The notes: generated from the letters alone by a model not told the origin. A stretch of 64,000 nucleotides of DNA from Bacteroidota bacterium (GCA_016708785.1 JADJFC010000004.1:248001-312000); one strand, 5' to 3'. Positions 37,724-46,659 are shown, counted from the first letter of the stretch. Translations and numbers: made by a program.

Positions 37724-39141
37724 GTGAAGAAACTAAATCTCCTTGTTTTAAGATCATTTGCCGGCCCAATGCTGGTGACTTTTCTGATCTCGTTATTTGT
37801 ACTGATCATGCAATTCCTTTGGAAATACATCGATGATCTGGTTGGAAAAGGACTAGAATGGTATATCATCGTAAAATTGATGGTCTATGTGTCTATCACA
37901 TTAGTTCCACTCGCTCTTCCGCTTTCATTACTTCTTTCTTCCATCATGACGTTCGGAAATCTGGCGGAACATTTCGAATTGACTGCCTTTAAATCTGCAG
38001 GAGTTTCATTGCAACGTGTGATGCGACCATTGGTAATTACAGCGTTTTTAATAAGTGGGGCTGCTTTTATTTTCAGCAATTACATTTTGCCAATTGCCAA
38101 TCTAAAAATGAATGCCTTATTGTATGATGTCAGACAACAGAAGCCTGCCTTACTGATACAGGAAGGAATCTTTTACAATGGCATTGACGGCTATTCGATC
38201 AAGATCGGAAAAAAGGAAGACGATGGGCAGACGCTAAGGAATATTATGATCTATGATCATACTACTCACATGGGAAATACAAAGGTTGTTATGGCTGACC
38301 GTGGTCGGATGGCTATGTCAGACGATGAACGATATCTGATCCTGAATCTCTTCAAAGGATATTCTTACGAAGAAAAGGAAAGTCGTCCGGGAAGAAATTC
38401 TCATCCGATGATGCGAACTGAATTTGAAGAAGAAACCATTCGGATGGACCTCAGTTCATTCAAGATGACCAGAACAAATGAACAACTTTTTCGCGACAAT
38501 TATCAGATGTTGAATTTGAAACAACTTTCTTATTCTTCTGATTCAATAGAAAGGAAAATGATTGAAAGAAAGGTAAAATTCTATAGAGTACTGGTTCCGA
38601 CCTACAATCTTGACTCAGCTTCTACGCTTAATCTGAAGGAAGTTGCTTTCAAAGAAAAGAAGTTCATCGATAATTTTCCTCGCGACAGAAGAGTGAGCAT
38701 TACCACAAATGCACTTTATGCTGCCAGGAATATCCGCAGTATGACAGATGATACCTTCCGTGAAATAGATACAAAATCACGTACTCTCGCAAGACACAAT
38801 ATTGAATGGCAACGAAAATTCACATTGTCTTTTGCTTGTCTGATTCTGTTTTTATTGGTGCGCCTTTAGGTGCTATCATTCGTAAAGGCGGACTTGGAAT
38901 GCCAATGGTTGTTTCCATCTTTTTCTTTGTGATCTATCACATCATTTCAATTACAGGCGAAAAGTTTGCCAGGGAAGAAGTTCTAAAGCCATTTGAAGGA
39001 ATGTGGTTATCAACTATTATACTTTTACCAATTGGTGTATTCCTGATCTTCAAAGCAACTACCGACTCCGCTTTATTTGAGAGAGATGCGTACGTGAAAT
39101 TCTTTAAAAAATTCACTCGTAAAAAAAATCAGCATACGTGA
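37724..39141 (+). CDS. LptF/LptG family lipopolysaccharide export permease (one-base frameshift)
   Basis: Frames 37724-38869 and the continuation to 39141 join into 472 aa when one T is added to the T5 run at 38849-38853 (LILFF-IGAPLGAIIRKGGLGMP). YjgP/YjgQ architecture: three N-terminal membrane helices, a large periplasmic beta domain (~100-340) and three C-terminal helices. It pairs with LptB ATPase to lift LPS to the outer membrane. Start GTG 37724. Overlaps the glycosyltransferase start in GTGA. Confidence 0.85.
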
Positions 39142-40337
39142 AGATCCTTCAAATTTGTCACAGAGTTCCTTATCCTGCGGTTGATGGTGGAAATATTGCA
39201 ATGATGAACATGGCACTTTCGCTTGTTCAAGCCGGCAATGAAGTTTATCAATTCAGTTTAAATACTTCAAGGCATTATATCGATCCGGCAGTTCTTCCGG
39301 AGGAGTTGAAAGATAAATTACATATGACTGCTTCTTACATTGATACAAAAGTGAAAGCAGTAGATGCGTTTTTAAATTTGTTCTCGCATCATTCATACAA
39401 TATGGTTCGCTTCTTTTCGATGCCTGTTGCGAATGACCTTTCGAAAATTCTGGACAAACATAAATTTGATATTATTCAGCTGGAGACTCTTTATTGTACA
39501 CCGTATATTGAGACCATTCGCAAATACAGCAAAGCAAAGATCGTATTGCGTTCGCACAATGTTGAACATATCATTTGGCAACGACTGGCGTTATCAGAAA
39601 AAAATATGATCAAGAAATCCTATCTGAATTTACTTGCTGAGCGTTTGAAAAATTATGAATTGAAAACGTTATTGCAAGTCGATGGTATAGTTTCAATTAC
39701 TCCTGTAGATGAAAAGATCTTTATAGAGCTTGGCTTGAAAGGACCAATTAAATCAATTCCATTGGGGATCGATCTAAGCGAATATTCCAATACAGTATCA
39801 GCACAAACTAAAATGGTATTATATCATCTGGGCTCTATGGATTGGTTACCGAATCGGGAAGGTGTTGATTGGTTCATGAAAGAATGCTGGAATGAAATTC
39901 ACACCAACCTGCCTGAGGCAAAGTTGTATCTGGCAGGAAGAGATTTTCCAAAAGAAATTAAAGATGCTAATTATCCGAATGTAATTTGCGACGGACATGT
40001 CGCTAATGCTGCAGAATATACTTCTGATAAACAGATCATGATCGTACCATTATTGAGTGGAAGTGGTATGAGAGTAAAAATCATACAAGGATTAGCAGCC
40101 GGAAAAACAATTATCTCAACAACCATTGGTGCTGAGGGAATTGATGTAGAACATGAAAAGAATATCCTCATCGCAAATACCCCCCACGAATTCAAAACAC
40201 TCATAAAGCGATGTTATGAAAATGAATCCTGGTGCCGACAAATCGGCGAGAACGGCAAAGCGTTGGCTACTGAGAAATACTCTTTGCAGAATACCGGGGA
40301 CGCAATAACTCAATTTTACAAAGATCTTTTAAAATGA
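39138..40337 (+). CDS. Family 4 glycosyltransferase
   Basis: 399 aa from GTG 39138. GT-B fold: N-terminal CHRVPYPAVDGGNIAMMNMA acceptor loop, LRSHNVEH, then the nucleotide-sugar half with GSMDWLPNREGVDWF and VPLLSGSGMRVKIIQGLAAGK, where the second carries the GT4 donor-binding acidic/basic residues. Translationally coupled to the LptF/G gene, so surface polysaccharide or LPS synthesis is plausible. Confidence 0.87.
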   Translation: MKILQICHRVPYPAVDGGNIAMMNMALSLVQAGNEVYQFSLNTSRHYIDPAVLPEELKDKLHMTASYIDTKVKAVDAFLNLFSHHSYNMVRFFSMPVANDLSKILDKHKFDIIQLETLYCTPYIETIRKYSKAKIVLRSHNVEHIIWQRLALSEKNMIKKSYLNLLAERLKNYELKTLLQVDGIVSITPVDEKIFIELGLKGPIKSIPLGIDLSEYSNTVSAQTKMVLYHLGSMDWLPNREGVDWFMKECWNEIHTNLPEAKLYLAGRDFPKEIKDANYPNVICDGHVANAAEYTSDKQIMIVPLLSGSGMRVKIIQGLAAGKTIISTTIGAEGIDVEHEKNILIANTPHEFKTLIKRCYENESWCRQIGENGKALATEKYSLQNTGDAITQFYKDLLK

Positions 40338-40420
40338 AGTGAAGTGAAGTAAAATGAAAAATGAATGGCTAGCCTAGTCGAAAAGTCTCCTCCGATAGCC
40401 GTTCTTCACTTCACTTCTCC

Positions 40421-40480
40421 TTCACTTCACTTCACTTCACTTCACTTCACTTCACTTCACTTCACTTCACTTCACTTCAC
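40421..40480. repeat. (TTCAC)12 pentanucleotide microsatellite
   Basis: Twelve perfect copies, with two further imperfect copies upstream at 40404-40415. Complementary GAAGT copies stand at 40336-40350 right after the glycosyltransferase stop, so the two sides can pair. The ribBA stop codon (40477-40479) lies inside the last repeat unit. Confidence 0.95.
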
Positions 40481-41687
40481 TGTTTTTGTTTGATGGTGTG
40501 CCCCATCTTATCTCTTTTCGTGATCAGATAACTTTCATTGTGTTTATTTCCCACGACTTCGATAGGAACAACATCTGTTATCTCCAGGCCATAACCGATT
40601 AGTCCGGCGCGTTTCTTTGGGTTGTTCGTCATCAATCTCATTTTTGTAATTCCCAGATCACGAATGATTTGCGCCCCTACTCCATAATCACGTTCGTCGC
40701 CTTCGAAGCCAAGTTTTATATTTGCTTCGACAGTATCAAGTCCTTGTTCTTGTAATTTGTAAGCACGTAATTTATTCAGAAGTCCGATTCCTCTTCCTTC
40801 CTGATTCATATAAACAATCACGCCCTTTCCTTCCTTCTCAATCATCTCCATTGCTGCATGCAGTTGCGGCCCACAGTCACAACGGCACGATCCGAAAATA
40901 TCGCCGGTGATGCATGATGAATGCACACGCACCAATACAGGTTCTTCTTTCGTCCATGTACCTTTTATCAGAGCCAGATGTTCCTGACCTGTTGTGATCT
41001 GTTTGTATGCAACAAGTTCGAAGTTTCCATGTTCTGTAGGAAGCTTCACTTCTACCTGACGTTCGATCAGACTTTCTTTTTGCAAACGATATGCGATGAG
41101 GTCTTCAATTGAAACTATAGAAAGACCAAACTTTTCAGCGATCTTCATCAGGTCAGGCAAGCGTGCCATTGTTCCATCTTCATTCATGATCTCGACTAAT
41201 GCACCTGCCGGTGAAGCGCCTGCTAAACGTGCAAGATCAATTGTTGCTTCTGTATGTCCTGTGCGACGTAAAACTCCGCCTTTCTTTGCCTTCAGAGGAA
41301 AGATATGTCCGGGTCTACCTAATTCTTCAGGTTTAGTATTTGGATTGATCAACGCACGGATTGTCTTTGAGCGATCCGATGCAGAAATACCTGTTGTTGT
41401 TCCATAGCCAATCAAGTCAACAGAAACAGTAAATTGTGTTTCATGCGAAGATGTATTTTCGATACCATCATAGGGATCTGTAATTCTTCACATCTTTCTT
41501 CCGTGAGAGCGACGCAAATTAATCCGCGGCCATGAGTTGCCATAAAATTGACTATTTCCGGAGTAGCATTTTCAGCGGTAGTTATAAAATCGCCTTCATT
41601 TTCGCGGTTGGCATCATCGACAACAATGATCACTTTGCAATTTTTAAGGTCATTGATCGCTTGATCGATCGTATTTAGGGTGTACAT
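40477..41687 (-). CDS. ribBA: Bifunctional 3,4-DHBP synthase / GTP cyclohydrolase II (one-base frameshift)
   Basis: The N-terminal frame (41412-41687) and main frame (40477-41415) join into 403 aa when one base is added at the run at 41456-41460 (T4 on the plus strand). The RibB half has DDANRENEGDF and HGRGLICVALTEERC; the RibA half has the zinc set GSCRCDCGPQL and MNQEGRGIGLLNK. It makes both precursors of riboflavin. A -7 box (TAACTTTG, minus 41715-41708) is 20 nt upstream. Confidence 0.92.
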
Positions 41688-41707
41688 AGGTATTTTCTTT
41701 CCGGCTG

Positions 41708-41715
41708 CAAAGTTA
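41708..41715 (-). promoter_or_regulatory. -7 box of ribBA
   Basis: Minus-strand TAACTTTG fits TAnnTTTG. No FMN riboswitch is visible: the leader is only ~20 nt. Confidence 0.5.
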
Positions 41716-41785
41716 ATAAACTTAGCCGGAATGGGCTATTTTGTGTGAAAAGGTTCGGAATCAGCGATAAATGGTGATTTTCTTA

Positions 41786-42059
41786 CTGACTTGAAAATTA
41801 TTTTTGCCTGGATTTTAAAATGATTTCGCTGATTCTTTGTGCAGAGGTGGCTCTTATAGAGTTAATCTTTCAGATGTAAGAATCAGTGTAAATGTTGTAA
41901 GCGCGCGCGTTTGGCCGCCCGTATATTGCACTCATAACCTAAACAGCATATGGTTTAACTACAACCCCGTAAGGTTGACTTCAAACGCTGATAAGCCCCG
42001 TAAGGCTTTCAGCGTTTGTTTATTTTTGGGGTGTCGTGAATGGATTACAATCCATCAAA
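41786..42059. repeat. Intergenic stem-loop and repeat region
   Basis: No gene is seen here. 41786-41850 has the 'gacttg...cctggatttt...cgctgattctttgtgcagag' repeat text. At 41962-41977 and 41982-42018 two adjacent stem-loops share the apex CCCCGTAAGG; the second has a 9+5 bp stem (CAAACGCTG/CAGCGTTTG). A smaller hairpin (ATGGATT/AATCCAT) is at 42040-42055. Confidence 0.6.
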
Positions 42060-42614
42060 TCACAAATTCCTCAGCGCCGGATCAGTAAAAAACAAACCGG
42101 CAATTACCAGAAACCAAAATACTCCACCAAATGATATTAAAGCGATCTGTCGACCGGTAAAGTCGTTTTGGAAAGTTGCTCTAATATCCGATGAATTCAT
42201 TTTTGCAAAATTCAATGCACGAAAGGCAGGAATAAGGAATGTGAAATTCATCAGAGTGATCAACCAGAATGGTTCCGGTAGTCGTGAGAGCAAACTAACA
42301 AGTATATAGCCGAAATAATTACTTGTGGGAGAAAATACTTTACCATACCCTTTTGATGAAGCATAACTAAGTATTCGCTCAAAAAGTCCGTGTAAAAAGA
42401 AAATTGAAAAGATCGCCCTTGCTGCAGGAATGATGTCCAGATTTTCACGCTGCTGAAAAAATCGCCATGCTTTATAGATCCACCAAACCTGATATAATCC
42501 AAATGAAATAAAACAAAGGAACATGAATTTGTTTTCACTTATGATAATTTCCTCCTGTTTAGATGTTCCAGTAGATTCCAGATCACTATCAAGTATATCG
42601 TTGTTGTTATCCAT
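42060..42614 (-). CDS. Putative membrane protein, DUF4234-like appearance
   Basis: 184 aa. A ~27-residue acidic N-terminus, then about four hydrophobic segments (FMFLCFISFGLYQVWWIYKAW, ARAIFSIFFLHGLF, YILVSLLSRLPEPFWLITLM, GGVFWFLVIAGLFF). The pattern 'sFGlYqvwWiYKaWrf' recalls small integral proteins of the DUF4234 kind. No catalytic motif. A variant -7 box is at 42642-42649. Function unknown. Confidence 0.65.
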   Translation of the reverse strand: MDNNNDILDSDLESTGTSKQEEIIISENKFMFLCFISFGLYQVWWIYKAWRFFQQRENLDIIPAARAIFSIFFLHGLFERILSYASSKGYGKVFSPTSNYFGYILVSLLSRLPEPFWLITLMNFTFLIPAFRALNFAKMNSSDIRATFQNDFTGRQIALISFGGVFWFLVIAGLFFTDPALRNL

Positions 42615-42641
42615 TTAGTTTTGTCGCAGCTCGATTCGATG

Positions 42642-42649
42642 CGAAGATA
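42642..42649 (-). promoter_or_regulatory. Variant -7 box of the 42614 gene
   Basis: Minus-strand TATCTTCG, 27 nt before the ATG at 42614. Confidence 0.35.
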
Positions 42650-42663
42650 GGATCTTTTTAAAT

Positions 42664-42697
42664 AAAAAGGCCATTACAAAATTTGCAATGACCTTTT
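42664..42697 (-). terminator. Terminator of the sulfur operon
   Basis: 16-bp stem with two wobble pairs (42665-42680 with 42682-42697), T-rich exit in the minus direction, 23 nt after the last gene of the operon. Confidence 0.8.
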
Positions 42698-42720
42698 ATT
42701 GATACACCTATGAAATATAT

Positions 42721-42939
42721 TTACTGACTATTTTCTTTTGTGTTATTGGGCCTTACTTCACACTGATTAGTCCCGCAACAACCGGTATTTGTTGCTGCCT
42801 GATAGAAGAAGAAGACTGAAAGTATTCCTGATAAATAATCACGCATCTCTATCGCTTGAAAAGCCAGCATTATTCCTAATCCTAATCGCAGGATTCGCAT
42901 GAAGTTCCAATTAGTAAGAAGGATTTGTTTGTTGATCAT
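42721..42939 (-). CDS. DUF2892-like small membrane protein
   Basis: 72 aa from ATG 42939, which overlaps the rhodanese stop as ATGA; the longer frame upstream only shadows the rhodanese gene. Two hydrophobic segments (FMRILRLGLGIMLAFQAI, YLSGILSVFFFYQAAT) and a Cys cluster CCGTNQC. DUF2892 domains often accompany or fuse to rhodaneses (YgaP). The Cys cluster suggests sulfane-sulfur or metal contact. Last gene of the operon. Confidence 0.75.
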   Translation of the reverse strand: MINKQILLTNWNFMRILRLGLGIMLAFQAIEMRDYLSGILSVFFFYQAATNTGCCGTNQCEVRPNNTKENSQ

Positions 42940-43250
42940 ATTTTTGATTTCAAACTTGTCCATGGACCACCATTGAATACTTGCGTGTATCCATTCGATT
43001 TCAGGATACTCTTTGCAGATGCACTTCGCATTCCTGAAGCGCAACACGTTATGATGGGTTTGTTCTTATCTGTAAATTTTGACAGATTTTTGTTTAATTG
43101 GTCGACAGAAATGTTGAGTGAACCTTTGATATGTCCACCGGCATACTCACCCTTTGTACGAACATCAAGAATGACTGCTCCCTGTTTTACTAATTCAGCG
43201 TAGTCAACTTTTGGACCAAGCCCTAACATGTTTTTTATCGTATTTATCAT
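42936..43250 (-). CDS. Single-domain rhodanese sulfurtransferase
   Basis: 104 aa. VILDVRTKGEYAGGHIKGSLNIS and the active-site loop CCASGMRS (Cys70, with Cys69 next to it) are typical. Carries persulfide sulfur between enzymes. The second of two short rhodaneses in tandem, with DUF2892 after it. Confidence 0.88.
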   Translation of the reverse strand: MINTIKNMLGLGPKVDYAELVKQGAVILDVRTKGEYAGGHIKGSLNISVDQLNKNLSKFTDKNKPIITCCASGMRSASAKSILKSNGYTQVFNGGPWTSLKSKI

Positions 43251-43259
43251 TTTTTATTT

Positions 43260-43543
43260 TTAAGCAATTTGTGAAACTAAATATTCTACATCGCGCCATG
43301 AGCCTGCATTATGGCAATCAAGTCCGCTTTGACTTAAATATTGGTGAGCCTGAGCACTTCTTCCACCTGAAGCACAACATAGTATTAAAGGAGCATTTAA
43401 TGATTTTAATTCATCCAAACGTACTGTGATCAGATGAAGAGGATATTTATTGAACCGCTCACGTTACCTTCGGAAAACTCAGCCGGTGTTCTTACATCGA
43501 CGATGGTTCCTTTTTTTTCTTTTAGGATGTTTTCGATATTCAT
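43260..43543 (-). CDS. Single-domain rhodanese (one-base frameshift)
   Basis: ATG 43543 opens MNIENILKEKKGTIVDVRTPAEF...SGSINI and then goes out of frame at the GG at 43441-43442. One C added on the coding strand restores PLHLITVRLDELKS, the active-site loop CCASGGRSAQA and a normal stop at 43260: 94 aa in all. It pairs with the downstream rhodanese. Too short in each half to show as a long frame. Confidence 0.82.
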
Positions 43544-43562
43544 TGGTTTTGATTTTTTATGT

Positions 43563-43763
43563 TTAATTATTTTGTTGTTTCTTTTGAAATATATTGAAGA
43601 ATAATCCTCCCATTAGGGCTCCATATAGAGTGCTGTTGATCGGTTTAGAAGTTATCGAACAGGTTCCGCTTGCACATCCAACATAGTGGTAGTAAAGGTA
43701 ACCAGCGATAGCTCCAAGTAATATTCCTGCTATGGTTAAACCATATTGTTTTATAAAGTTCAT
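43563..43763 (-). CDS. DUF6132 family small membrane protein
   Basis: 66 aa with two hydrophobic helices (YGLTIAGILLGAIAGYLYY and TLYGALMGGLFFNIF) and a Cys pair GCASGTC between them. This matches DUF6132, which frequently lies beside rhodaneses. Overlaps the CstB-like gene's stop by 4 nt. A role in moving or sensing sulfur compounds is inference. Confidence 0.8.
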   Translation of the reverse strand: MNFIKQYGLTIAGILLGAIAGYLYYHYVGCASGTCSITSKPINSTLYGALMGGLFFNIFQKKQQNN

Positions 43764-45115
43764 TTTTTAAATTCTTTTACTGCTTCACTCAGATCAAACA
43801 CTTCTGATGATCCATTCATCTTTGATCTTAAAATACTGCTTCCTGCAGCACTTCTGTATCCACCGGCACAATGAACAACAATTGGTTTGTGTACAGGTAT
43901 TTCATTTGTACGCTCTCTCAATTCGTGCAATGGAATATGAATAGCATCTTTGAAGATCCTGTTGTTTTTTATCTCCGAACTATTGCGGATATCAACAATC
44001 GTATATGCACTTTCATCTTCTTTTAATTTTTCAGTGTCAAAGACCTCCATTTGAGCTTCTCCGAATTCCAGAACAAAGGCAAGTTCGATCTGGTTCTCAT
44101 ATCCTATTTTTGCAATACGCGCAATCAGTACATCCAGTTGAGCATCGTTTTCTGCGATGAGGTAAAACTTTTCACCCTGATTAACGATACTGCCTAACCA
44201 GGTCTCAAATTTTTTATCATTCATCAGATTGATAGCATTTTTCAAATGCATCTTTTTGAATATTTCCTGGGGTCTTGTGTCAATTACAATTATTTTTTCA
44301 TCCAATGAAGTCGCACATTTTTTGCATGTGATCGGTTCTCTTCGTTCAACTGCTTTGATGCTCTTTTCAAAGTCGCTTGCCCCCTTTTTGTTGAGTGCAA
44401 CATCGTATGGAAAATACTTCGGTATGAATGGTTGATCAGCAAGCAATTCGTTTACAAATTCTCTTTCAGTCAGATCCTGCAAACTCCAGTTGCTGACTTT
44501 CTCAGTTCCTATTGTACTTCTGTTCTTCTCACTTAATCCTTTGCCACAAAGACTTCCTGCTCCGTGAGCTGGATAAACTTCAACATCATCAGGCAAGGTC
44601 ATTAGTTTATTATGTAATGAATTATACATCTGCTTGGCAAGGTCAGATCTTGTTGCAGTGATAGCTCCTGCATTTTCTCTGAGATCAGGTCGGCCACAAT
44701 CGCCGATGAATAGTGTATCGCCGGTAAAGACAGCAGTTTCCTTTCCCACCTCATTGATCAGAACAATGCTTATACTGTCAGGAGAATGTCCCGGTGTATT
44801 CAATGCCTTGAGAGTTATTTCTCCAAGGATGATTGAATCGTCATCATCAAAAGTTTCATGAGGGTATTCAGCACCAACAAGTCTGCTTACATAAATAGAC
44901 GCTCCTGTTTTTTTGCTAAGTTCCAGATGACTACTCACAAAATCCGCATGAGGATGTGTTTCGATAATGGTTGTAATTCGGGCATTGTTATTTCTGGCGA
45001 AATCCAGATATGGTTTTGGATCTCTGGCCGGATCAATTACGGCCATTTCACCTTTGCTAATAATTGCATAAGAATAATGAGCAAGGTTTGTATCTTCGAA
45101 TTGTTCTATTTTCAT
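43760..45115 (-). CDS. CstB-like persulfide dioxygenase-rhodanese protein
   Basis: 451 aa. Residues 1-245 are a metallo-beta-lactamase fold of the persulfide dioxygenase type: His54-x-His56-x-Asp58 (THPHADF), His110, Asp133, GDCGRPDL, His184. Then a CxxC (264/267), a rhodanese domain without a catalytic Cys (~270-355) and a second with Cys416 (HCAGGYRS). The order dioxygenase-pseudorhodanese-rhodanese is that of staphylococcal CstB, which turns persulfides into thiosulfate/sulfite. First gene of the operon with DUF6132, two rhodaneses and DUF2892. Confidence 0.88.
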   Translation of the reverse strand: MKIEQFEDTNLAHYSYAIISKGEMAVIDPARDPKPYLDFARNNNARITTIIETHPHADFVSSHLELSKKTGASIYVSRLVGAEYPHETFDDDDSIILGEITLKALNTPGHSPDSISIVLINEVGKETAVFTGDTLFIGDCGRPDLRENAGAITATRSDLAKQMYNSLHNKLMTLPDDVEVYPAHGAGSLCGKGLSEKNRSTIGTEKVSNWSLQDLTEREFVNELLADQPFIPKYFPYDVALNKKGASDFEKSIKAVERREPITCKKCATSLDEKIIVIDTRPQEIFKKMHLKNAINLMNDKKFETWLGSIVNQGEKFYLIAENDAQLDVLIARIAKIGYENQIELAFVLEFGEAQMEVFDTEKLKEDESAYTIVDIRNSSEIKNNRIFKDAIHIPLHELRERTNEIPVHKPIVVHCAGGYRSAAGSSILRSKMNGSSEVFDLSEAVKEFKK

Positions 45116-45136
45116 TTGATGTTTGTATTATGAGTG

Positions 45137-45144
45137 CAAAGGTA
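45137..45144 (-). promoter_or_regulatory. -7 box of the CstB-like operon
   Basis: Minus-strand TACCTTTG fits consensus, 21 nt before the ATG at 45115. The dyad at 45165-45185 begins exactly 20 nt upstream of it. Confidence 0.65.
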
Positions 45145-45164
45145 CAGTACTTCAAAATTTCTGG

Positions 45165-45185
45165 CAGTAACATAAGTTACTTAAG
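45165..45185. promoter_or_regulatory. Candidate Crp/Fnr operator upstream of the CstB-like operon
   Basis: Core GTAAC-N4-GTTAC, a perfect 5+5 dyad. Its wider context is shared with 45645-45665. Centre about -42 relative to the expected start of transcription, the usual place for a class II activator of the Crp family. Confidence 0.6.
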
Positions 45186-45225
45186 CTGATTATTTATTGA
45201 TACAGTCATTTTCGACCGGATTTTG

Positions 45226-45594
45226 CTATTTCTGAAGCCACATTTTTACTGCGATAAAGACCAGCATCGTTGCAAACACTTTTTTTAGAATAACCTGAGG
45301 AATTTGTGTGGCGAATCGGGCGCCAAAATAACCACCAATAAAAAAGAAGGCTGCCATTATCAAGGAAGCTTTAACGTCAACGAATCCTTTCTGATAATAC
45401 TGAAATGCAGCTAATGCGCCTACAGGAAGTACCATCATGATCAAAGCTGTGCCCTGTGCCATTTGCTGTGAATATCCGAGGACCATTACTAAAGCCGGAA
45501 TGATAATTATTGCCCCGCCCAATCCGAGCATTCCACCGAGAATGCCAGCGACAATGCCTATGACAGCAATTAGAATTGTGGTTTGTAGATCCAT
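45226..45594 (-). CDS. Half-size TauE/SafE sulfite exporter family protein (TSUP)
   Basis: 122 aa with four hydrophobic segments. GILGGMLGLGGAIIIIPALVMVLGYSQQMAQGTAL is the TauE/SafE repeat. Typical members have two such repeats (~250 aa); here one complete repeat stands alone, as in short TSUP proteins that may dimerise. Expected to export sulfite or related anions, fitting persulfide oxidation next door. It has its own promoter and candidate operator. Confidence 0.85.
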   Translation of the reverse strand: MDLQTTILIAVIGIVAGILGGMLGLGGAIIIIPALVMVLGYSQQMAQGTALIMMVLPVGALAAFQYYQKGFVDVKASLIMAAFFFIGGYFGARFATQIPQVILKKVFATMLVFIAVKMWLQK

Positions 45595-45616
45595 TTGGTT
45601 CTTTGTTTTGGTAGCA

Positions 45617-45624
45617 CAAAGTTC
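45617..45624 (-). promoter_or_regulatory. -7-like box of the TSUP gene
   Basis: Minus-strand GAACTTTG, one mismatch from TAnnTTTG, 22 nt before the ATG at 45594 and 20 nt from the dyad at 45645-45665. Confidence 0.45.
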
Positions 45625-45644
45625 CGGAATTTGAATGGCTCATA

Positions 45645-45665
45645 CAGTTACAATTGTTACATAAG
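45645..45665. promoter_or_regulatory. Candidate Crp/Fnr operator upstream of the TSUP gene
   Basis: Core GTTAC-N4-GTTAC with ACAATTGT at the centre. Over 21 positions it matches 45165-45185 at all but five, and the distance to the -7 box is identical (20 nt). Confidence 0.58.
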
Positions 45666-45692
45666 AAAAAATCTATCTAAAAGTTCTAATTT

Positions 45693-46334
45693 CTACTTCG
45701 TAGTCGGGTTTAACTCTATTAGAGTGATCTTATTCCGGCCTAAGGAAACAATCCCTTCCTCTTCCATTTGTTTGAGTAGTCTTGAGATAACTACTCTTAC
45801 TGTACCAAGTTCGTTTGCTAATTGTTCATGTGTTACATACAGCGTATGACTATTTGCCATTTCGCATTTCTTTCTGATGAACGTCAATAATCTTTCATCC
45901 ATCTTTTTGAAGGCAACTGCATTAACAACTTCGAGTAGTTCTTCAAAGCGGCGATGGTAAAGTCTGAAAATATAATCGAGCCATTCCGGGTATTCTTTTA
46001 TTAATTCCTTAACCTTATCCAGAGGAACAAATAAAATTTCAGTGTCTTCTTCAGCGATTGCTTTCACTTTGCTGGTATCGTTATGAAGTCCGCCTAAAAA
46101 AGACATGATACAACTTTCTCCGGTACGGATATAATACAGCAAGATCTCCCTTCCATCTTCATCAGTTCGCATCACCTTTATACTACCATGAACAACTATT
46201 GGAATAGCTTTTATATAGGAGTTTTCATTCAGAATGACATCGTCTTGTGCAAACCTTTTGGAAAAACCATATTCATAAAGTTTGGCTCTTATTTCGGGTG
46301 TCGATTTAAATTCAACCAGGTCGTTCGTTTCCAT
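45693..46334 (-). CDS. Crp/Fnr family transcription regulator
   Basis: 213 aa. N-terminal cyclic-nucleotide-binding-like beta roll (VVHGSIKVMRTDEDGREILLYYI, GESCIMSFLGG), dimer helix (~110-140) and C-terminal winged helix THEQLANELGTVRVVISRLLKQME. No N-terminal Cys cluster, so not an iron-sulfur FNR; Cys75 and Cys157 are the only Cys residues and could sense thiol chemistry. Lies between the TSUP gene and phhB; the two dyads nearby are its likely targets. Confidence 0.9.
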   Translation of the reverse strand: METNDLVEFKSTPEIRAKLYEYGFSKRFAQDDVILNENSYIKAIPIVVHGSIKVMRTDEDGREILLYYIRTGESCIMSFLGGLHNDTSKVKAIAEEDTEILFVPLDKVKELIKEYPEWLDYIFRLYHRRFEELLEVVNAVAFKKMDERLLTFIRKKCEMANSHTLYVTHEQLANELGTVRVVISRLLKQMEEEGIVSLGRNKITLIELNPTTK

Positions 46335-46631
46335 TTAGTTCGTATAATTTTTTGCAATTAAATCAATATGTGTCGCAAGTTCAAAATCTTTTAAACTTAC
46401 TCCACCGACATCATGAGTATTTAAGGCGATGTTCACTTTGTTATAAACATTCTCCCAATTCGGATGATGATTCATTTTTTCTGCTTCAGAAGCAATTGCT
46501 GTCATAAATGAAAATGCCTGAACAAAATCTTTGAATATAAATTCCTTCTGAATGAACTCATCGGAGTAAGTCCATCCTTTTTCTAAAAGATCCAGATTCT
46601 CAAGGATAGCTGGTTTTGATAATTTGTCCAT
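46335..46631 (-). CDS. phhB: Pterin-4a-carbinolamine dehydratase
   Basis: 98 aa. HHPNWENVYNKVNIALNTHDVGGVS carries the conserved His pair of the PCD/DCoH active site. It recycles the 4a-hydroxypterin made by aromatic amino acid hydroxylases, or serves molybdopterin metabolism. Its stop directly abuts the regulator's ATG, so the regulator is probably cotranscribed with it. Confidence 0.9.
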   Translation of the reverse strand: MDKLSKPAILENLDLLEKGWTYSDEFIQKEFIFKDFVQAFSFMTAIASEAEKMNHHPNWENVYNKVNIALNTHDVGGVSLKDFELATHIDLIAKNYTN

Positions 46632-46659
46632 AATGTAAATTAAAGTTGTGTTGAATAAG

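Noticed and set aside
40421..40480. CRISPR-like array
   Set aside because: Pure five-base tandem repeat without spacers and no cas genes: a microsatellite.
41688..41760. FMN riboswitch before ribBA
   Set aside because: The -7 box is only 20 nt from the start codon, leaving no room for the aptamer, and no conserved FMN-box text is visible.
42940..43047. N-terminal extension of the DUF2892-like protein
   Set aside because: These 36 codons overlap the rhodanese gene in another frame; the ATGA overlap at 42936-42939 marks the real start.
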